Shown one piece after another: positions 59,401 to 64,000 of a stretch of 64,000 nt of DNA; the stretch's first letter is position 1; each line of letters starts with the position of its first letter. The translations under genes and the position numbers were made by a program. The notes below the pieces were generated by a model that ran no database searches, was not told the DNA's origin, and was given only the letters and a program-made list of their open reading frames with translations. The stretch is from Oxyruncus cristatus (taxonomy: Eukaryota > Chordata > Aves > Passeriformes > Cotingidae). The stretch spans positions 250,423 through 314,422 of the forward strand of contig VXAY01002817.1 in the NCBI GenBank assembly GCA_013399855.1, in the 5' to 3' direction.

Positions 59401-59685
59401 TATCATTTCCAGTCAATCTTGTGATTTTTATGAGTATTTGGTTCATGATTTTTTGAGTATGAGGGGCTAAAATACAGTCTCTAACAAACTTCCTTCACTT
59501 CAGACAGCTCCTGAATCAAGTAAGTTAACTGTCCTCAGGATATTCCCAGATTTCTTCTAAAGCAGAGAAGAATTCATGTTCAGACTGTTTACTATGCATA
59601 TCTTCGTTAACCACTACTTGTTTAGTGAGCTGATCCTTCTCTTAATATTTTAAAGTATTTTCCTTTTGATACAAACATGATTGTG
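59401..59685. other. Noncoding stretch, nothing recognised
   Basis: AT-rich, possibly the decayed downstream part of the adjacent minus-strand LINE fragment. Confidence 0.4.
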
Positions 59686-59790
59686 TAGATTTACTAGATT
59701 ATAGTTTTCAGGATCCTTTAAAACATTGATGCCATGTTTGCTATTCTTTCATTTTTGCCACTCCTCAGGTCTTTACTGTTTTTCAGAACT
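59686..59790 (-). mobile_element. Probable ancient CR1/L3-like LINE fragment
   Basis: The minus strand reads EWQK, a stop, then KNSKHGINVLKDPENY at about 59700-59762, collinear with the CR1/L3 RT stretch that runs from a tryptophan-lysine block to an N-Y-R block. One stop interrupts it, and neither the GPDG nor the catalytic block was found alongside. Short and diverged. Confidence 0.4.
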
Positions 59791-60949
59791 GGTTGTGTGT
59801 CCGGTAAATTCGTCCACTACTTAAGTTAACACTTTCAGATGTGTATTATCTTTCCTTGCCTACAGCTCATTAAAAAGTGTATTTATTTTTAAAGAAGGTA
59901 GTCATCATCTCAGAATGTTCAAACTTTTCTTTATTTTTCTTGTCAGAGTAATCATAAAGAGGATTTCTTTAGTTAGTGTTGCATAAACTTTTACGATATT
60001 TTCCTCATTAGGAGACAGACTGTGGTGCTCTTTTTAGTTTTTATCACATAACATTTTCACACTGAGAACTCCCATTGATTATGCAGGATTATTAAAGGAA
60101 CATAATACTAGTTGAAATGGTGGAAGTAGCTCTTTCATGCAAGTATTTCTTTTTGCAAGAAATAGAAGTTCTTGAAAGTTGCAAAAGTTTTGCTGTAGTT
60201 CTACAATCAGTTATGGAGATTTACGCAGGAATGTCAGATTGAAGATCTCTGGGCTGTATAAAGTGTGATACATGCTAGTTTCTAAATCATTCTTCTAAGA
60301 TTATTTTTACCAGGATGAATTTTGAAAATCCATTTTGTTTTCTTTAGACACATCTATCTGTTGATTCTTAGCCTGTCTTTCACCTCTGACAGCGAACGTA
60401 CATTAGTAATTTCCTTTGATTCCAGTCAATTTAACATCTAGGACTTCATCTATCAATTTGCTCTTTTAATCTTATCACCTAAACTTTGGTAGAGAAAGAA
60501 AATTCTGATGCATAAAAGATTTCAAAATTTTGGAATCCAGTTTTGTTCCAATTTTGAGTGCAAGCCTATCCCTGCATCACATCCCAGGCTCGTCTGTCTC
60601 ATAGGCAGCAAATCCTGGAAACCTGAGGCCTTTGACTTCAGGATAGTTGCCAGGGAGTTTTGCTGCAGTGTTGTGAAAATTGAATTGCTTTTACAGTCTG
60701 TTTGGATCTCAACAAATTGACTTTCACTTATGGAAAATGTTCTTTTGGAGGATTTTCAGCCTATTCTATTAATACAGGAAAGGAAAATAGAAAATGAAAC
60801 AAAAGGAAATGTTTTAAGTCTCTGATGAGTGAAAGCATTTGATTTCATGACAACACTTCTGCACAGGCTTTCTTTGAGATACACATGCACTGGCAGAAAA
60901 TGTGGCCTGCTGGTTTTCATGAACTGTTGTGAAAATATTTGTTAATGAC
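59791..60949. other. Noncoding stretch, nothing recognised
   Basis: AT-rich and without a recognised repeat or exon. The plus frame 60508-60720 has no domain. Confidence 0.45.
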
Positions 60950-61260
60950 TAAAAATTGTAGGAGCAAATTGATTTAGTCGAGCCTGACTCATTGTTACAA
61001 TTTTACTCTGCCTCTGTGACCTTAAACTGCATATGACTTCCTGGAGAATTAATGCTTAACTGAGGAAAAATTAAGTGAATACCTCAGTATTTGGTATGTT
61101 TATAGCATACCTTATTATAATGCCCAGCTGTTGGGTGATTGATGAATAGCTTGGAGAATGGGTTATTAATGACTTGCATTTGGTTTTGCACCCCAGTTAA
61201 CCAAGACAGAGATTAAGAGAGAGCAAGCTATAATAAAACATCAGGCTAACAGAATGCCTC
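60950..61260. promoter_or_regulatory. Candidate conserved noncoding element with HOX-PBX-type site
   Basis: Contains a HOX-PBX consensus TGATTGAT at 61136-61143, GAATTAATGC at about 61047-61056, AAATTAAGTG at about 61068-61077, GGTTATTAATGAC at about 61160-61172 and a TCGAGCCTGACTCATTG block with an AP-1-like TGACTCA at about 60985-60995. A 6-bp-arm hairpin GGTATG/CATACC spans 61093-61111. No repeat signature. The enhancer reading is inference. Confidence 0.35.
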
Positions 61261-61818
61261 TTGTGAAATGCCTCTGCCATCAGGATAGCAGAGAGGTGGG
61301 AGTAAGACCTGAGAGCTGTCAGCCACCCTCTACTGAGACCTCTCACACAGCCCCTTCAGTGCTCTGATAGAGCATCAGGGCTGCTTTGGGAAGATTTTAA
61401 ATCCTCCTGGAGGCACACTGCACAGCTGTTGCTCATTTACAGTTGGGGCTAAGTGGAAACAGGCATAAAGGGGACAGAGGTTCTGGGGTTTACCCCATAT
61501 CTTTCTGATGTTGTGGCATTTTGATTTTTTGAACTACCTGGAAATACCTGATGTTTATGGATCACTGGGAGTGAACTGAGTGAGATCAACAGAAGAGGGA
61601 GTCCTGCTGGCAATGAATAGGAGCGTGTGGGGGCTGGTGGGGACTCAAAAAGTGGATTGTACTATGGGGTGTTGCAAGCAGGTGCAGTGCCTTCCATCAC
61701 CCAGCGTGGTGGTTGTTAGCAACCATGTTGTTGTTTACATGGTGCCCCAAGGGCGTGAGGTGCAACAAATGTAACATCCCAGAGACCTCAAGGGGAATCT
61801 ACTGGAGAGTGAAGTGCT
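61261..61818. other. Noncoding stretch, nothing recognised
   Basis: No repeat or exon recognised up to the short gap. Confidence 0.5.
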
Positions 61819-61838
61819 NNNNNNNNNNNNNNNNNNNN
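61819..61838. other. Assembly gap (20 N)
   Basis: Twenty N, followed after 44 bases by a 15-A run (61883-61897). The neighbourhood may be low-complexity DNA that hindered assembly. Confidence 0.99.
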
Positions 61839-62818
61839 AGGAAAGGGAAACAGAAAAAAGCCAGAAGCCACAAAACTGACATAAAAAAAAAAAAAAATTG
61901 CTTTTATTTCTCATGTGCACAAAAAGAGAAAAGAAAATGGTCAAACAGAACAGAAGTGATGAGGAAAAGCCAAGAGGGGCTGCAGCAGCCTAGAATGGAT
62001 GTGACCCTGCACCTGGCACTGGCCCCCTCCCCTCCACGGTCTCACGTCTAGCTTAGCCTGGAGATCATCAGCAGAGCTGCTCTATGGTTAGATTTGTCAT
62101 CAGTTCTGTTATTGTCAGTTTGGTCCCTCCTTCCTGCTTTGCAAGTCTGCCACTGTCCTGGGCCCAGTCAAGGAAGCACACTGTGGTATTTGTGGGTCCC
62201 TCAGAAGCCCTCACTCTGTCAGTGCCAAAGGGGGCAGCTCAGCTATGATTCTTATTACTTTTCCCAGAAGGGTGCTTTTCCTTAGGGACAAAAGGGTGTT
62301 TTTTTTCCAACAGCTCAGCAAACTAAAAATTCCTTTAGGAAAATGTTAATATGCATATATAATTATATACTCAAGAGAAGAAAGAGGTGCAGGGGTTTTT
62401 TGTTTTCCTTTTCTTGTTTGTTTGACATCCTCACATTCATGTTGCGATTAATTCTGAAGTCGTACTCTGAGGTTCTGATGGGTCAGAAAGCATGCAAACT
62501 TCTGTTTCCACAGCAGGGCTCATTGCCACCAACCCTCCCCAGCAGATTTACAGGCCACAGCAGTGTCAGCTTTAATGCATCCACCTCGTGCAACCCCTTC
62601 CTGTGTCTTGCCCCACATCCTGTTGGGCCAAAAGGACATGGGAGCTTCAGAGAACAGGACTCAAAAGTGCTGCCAGTTTTAAATGCCATGGTCCCTGTTG
62701 CCAAGCATGGCATTTGAGAACTCATGAGATTCTTCCCCCATGATCAAGTGGAGACAGAAGGAGATCCAGTCTCACATTTCTGCTTGGTCCATTAGATAAA
62801 GCAAACATAGCAGCAAAA
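61839..62818. other. Noncoding stretch, nothing recognised
   Basis: Apart from the A-run at 61883-61897, no repeat or exon recognised. Confidence 0.5.
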
Positions 62819-62925
62819 CTAAGAATGATAGGAGAAGAAAGAAGTGAAGGGAGAGGAAGAAGAAGAATAAAGAAACAAAGGATGATTTGTGAAAAAAAGG
62901 AAAAGAGAGAAATGTAATGGGAACA
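62819..62925. repeat. Purine-rich (GAA/GGAGA) low-complexity tract
   Basis: Nearly all G and A over about 100 bases, with gaagaagaagaataaag and gaaaaaaaggaaaag words. Confidence 0.8.
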
Positions 62926-62969
62926 TTAATTATTATTCACAATAATACTTAACAGTTTGATAGAATTTT

Positions 62970-63140
62970 CTATCCAGAATCTCAAAGCACTGAGGCAGTG
63001 CTAATTGATTCAGCTGCGCAATCCCCCTGTGAACTAGAAACTATTGTTATTCCCATTTTACAGAGGGTTGGAACTGAGGTAGAGGGGGAAATTAGATTTG
63101 ACAAAGGCTTTCTAGAGGGATGGAGAGAACTGGGGAGTTT
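62970..63140 (-). mobile_element. MIR-type SINE, minus orientation
   Basis: aatctcaaagcactgaggca at about 62979-62998, ctattgttattcccattttac at about 63041-63061 and agagggttggaactgagg at about 63062-63079 follow the reverse-complement MIR order (atctcaaagcactt, then tatccccattttacag, then gaaactgaggc). Diverged but collinear. Confidence 0.65.
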
Positions 63141-63479
63141 GAGGTCCCAGATACCTGCTCCCATATTGATAATGCTGTTCCCTCCCTGGATAGAAAAGTG
63201 TATTGGGAATGAGAAATAATAAAAGAGAGGGATAGAAATTGAATGGAAAGAGGGTGTGAGAAAGAAATGTGGGAAAGGTATGATACAGCAGAATCGAGGA
63301 GAGGTTTGAGTCGGACTTCACTGGATTTTGCATAATGATTTCTTCCTCGAATCCTTTCTCAATTTTTTCCTGTAAAATTTTTTAAAGGAAAAGAAAAATA
63401 AAAGAAAAAAATCCACCTATAAAAAAGCAACTGTTGGCCTGTTGGGGAAAGGGTCCTTCCAAGGTTTGGCTGTTCCCTT
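63141..63479. other. Noncoding stretch, nothing recognised
   Basis: AT-rich on its right side (A- and T-runs at about 63360-63410). No repeat family or exon recognised. Confidence 0.5.
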
Positions 63480-63960
63480 AGGTTCTGAATTTGTGCTGTG
63501 CTTTATTGAACACATCGTTTTGTTTTCAGTGAGCACAACGAGACTTGCACAGTACACACAGCGTGTTCCTTATCTACAGGATGAGACGAGGCTGTTTTAA
63601 TAACTACCATGATGAAGATGGAGATGAACTTATATACAAGAGGAATTGCCTTCACATTACACACATTATCTTCCTACAAAGCAGCAATTGTTTTTTGCAA
63701 ATAACATAATATTAAATAATTGGTAGAATTTTTGCGTTTCCTGCATAGTCCAGTCTAATGGAATCTATATGAATATTGATGGTTTTCTTCTGCATAATAT
63801 CACCACATAAATCCCCACGTCAGCTACTAGACTTGGGCTATAATACTGCTTTACAATGCATCCACCGACTGTAAATCAAAACAACCAACACAAGAAACTC
63901 TTTGGCAAATGTAATTCAGTACATTCGCATGAGGGTCTACAGATGGTGGTGGAAGAGGAT
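63480..63960. promoter_or_regulatory. Candidate conserved noncoding element
   Basis: A long repeat-free block with retained CpGs and spaced motifs: TTTTAATAACTACC at about 63595-63608, TTTTTTGCAAATAACATAATATTAAATAATTGG between about 63691 and 63722 (a near-octamer plus TAAT cores), GTAAATCAAAACAACC at about 63872-63886, and GTAATTCAGTACATTCGCATG at about 63910-63930. The texture resembles ultraconserved-type noncoding DNA. This is a guess until aligned. Confidence 0.35.
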
Positions 63961-64000
63961 TAGACTGCCCAGTTTTTTTGCATAATTCTGCTTTCCTTTT

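Noticed and set aside
61883..61897. Poly(A) run that could end a processed pseudogene
   Set aside because: No gene-like sequence precedes it; the assembly gap begins 45 bases upstream.
61713..62051. 112-codon plus-strand frame across the 20-N gap
   Set aside because: It spans an assembly gap and a poly(A) run, with no domain.

Overview
The window looks like noncoding vertebrate nuclear DNA, most probably from a bird. The main evidence is a set of CR1 non-LTR retrotransposons. They are 5'-truncated and come in both orientations, and the younger ones end in the diagnostic 8-bp CR1 tail (ATTCTGTG/ATTCTATG; four copies at 46693-46724, and on the minus strand at the left ends of the copies near 22578 and 58142). 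Older, very degraded CR1/L3-like fragments and MIR-type SINE remnants are ancient amniote repeats. There is no operon structure, no dense coding and no bacterial or phage gene. The species cannot be fixed from the sequence.

I found no intact host protein-coding gene and no convincing coding exon. The open frames are short and of unusual composition, and most lie in pyrimidine-rich or repeat-derived DNA. The longest (minus strand, 12972-13721) is explained by a purine-rich plus strand. No tRNA, rRNA, CRISPR array or known ncRNA was recognised. Two runs of N (46083-46193 and 61819-61838) are assembly gaps.

Layout. 1-9.5 kb: intergenic or intronic DNA with ancient CR1/L3 fragments (about 1.75 and 2.9-3.3 kb) and AT-rich blocks resembling conserved noncoding elements. 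9.5-10.0 kb: a broken Ty3/gypsy-type reverse transcriptase relic on the minus strand. 15.7-17.7 kb: MIR remnants followed by a CpG island with no recognisable gene. 20-31 kb: scattered SINE/CR1 remnants, two short tandem repeats, an AT-rich palindromic stretch, and a TCF/LEF plus POU-octamer cluster at about 31.0-31.3 kb. 33-41 kb: MIR copies, an old CR1 with readable ORF2 C-terminus (36.18-36.46 kb) and homeodomain-core-rich blocks. 45.8-46.7 kb: two CR1 3' ends on either side of a TTG/TTA microsatellite and an assembly gap. 50-64 kb: further CR1 pieces and three more candidate regulatory blocks, one with a perfect PBX-MEIS composite site (56590-56599).

Together this suggests a gene desert or a large intron with regulatory potential, possibly near a developmental gene. 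That reading is inference: conservation cannot be measured from one sequence. I did not find a new multi-gene biological system here. The items most worth checking are the Ty3/gypsy relic, the orphan CpG island and the motif-rich candidate enhancers.
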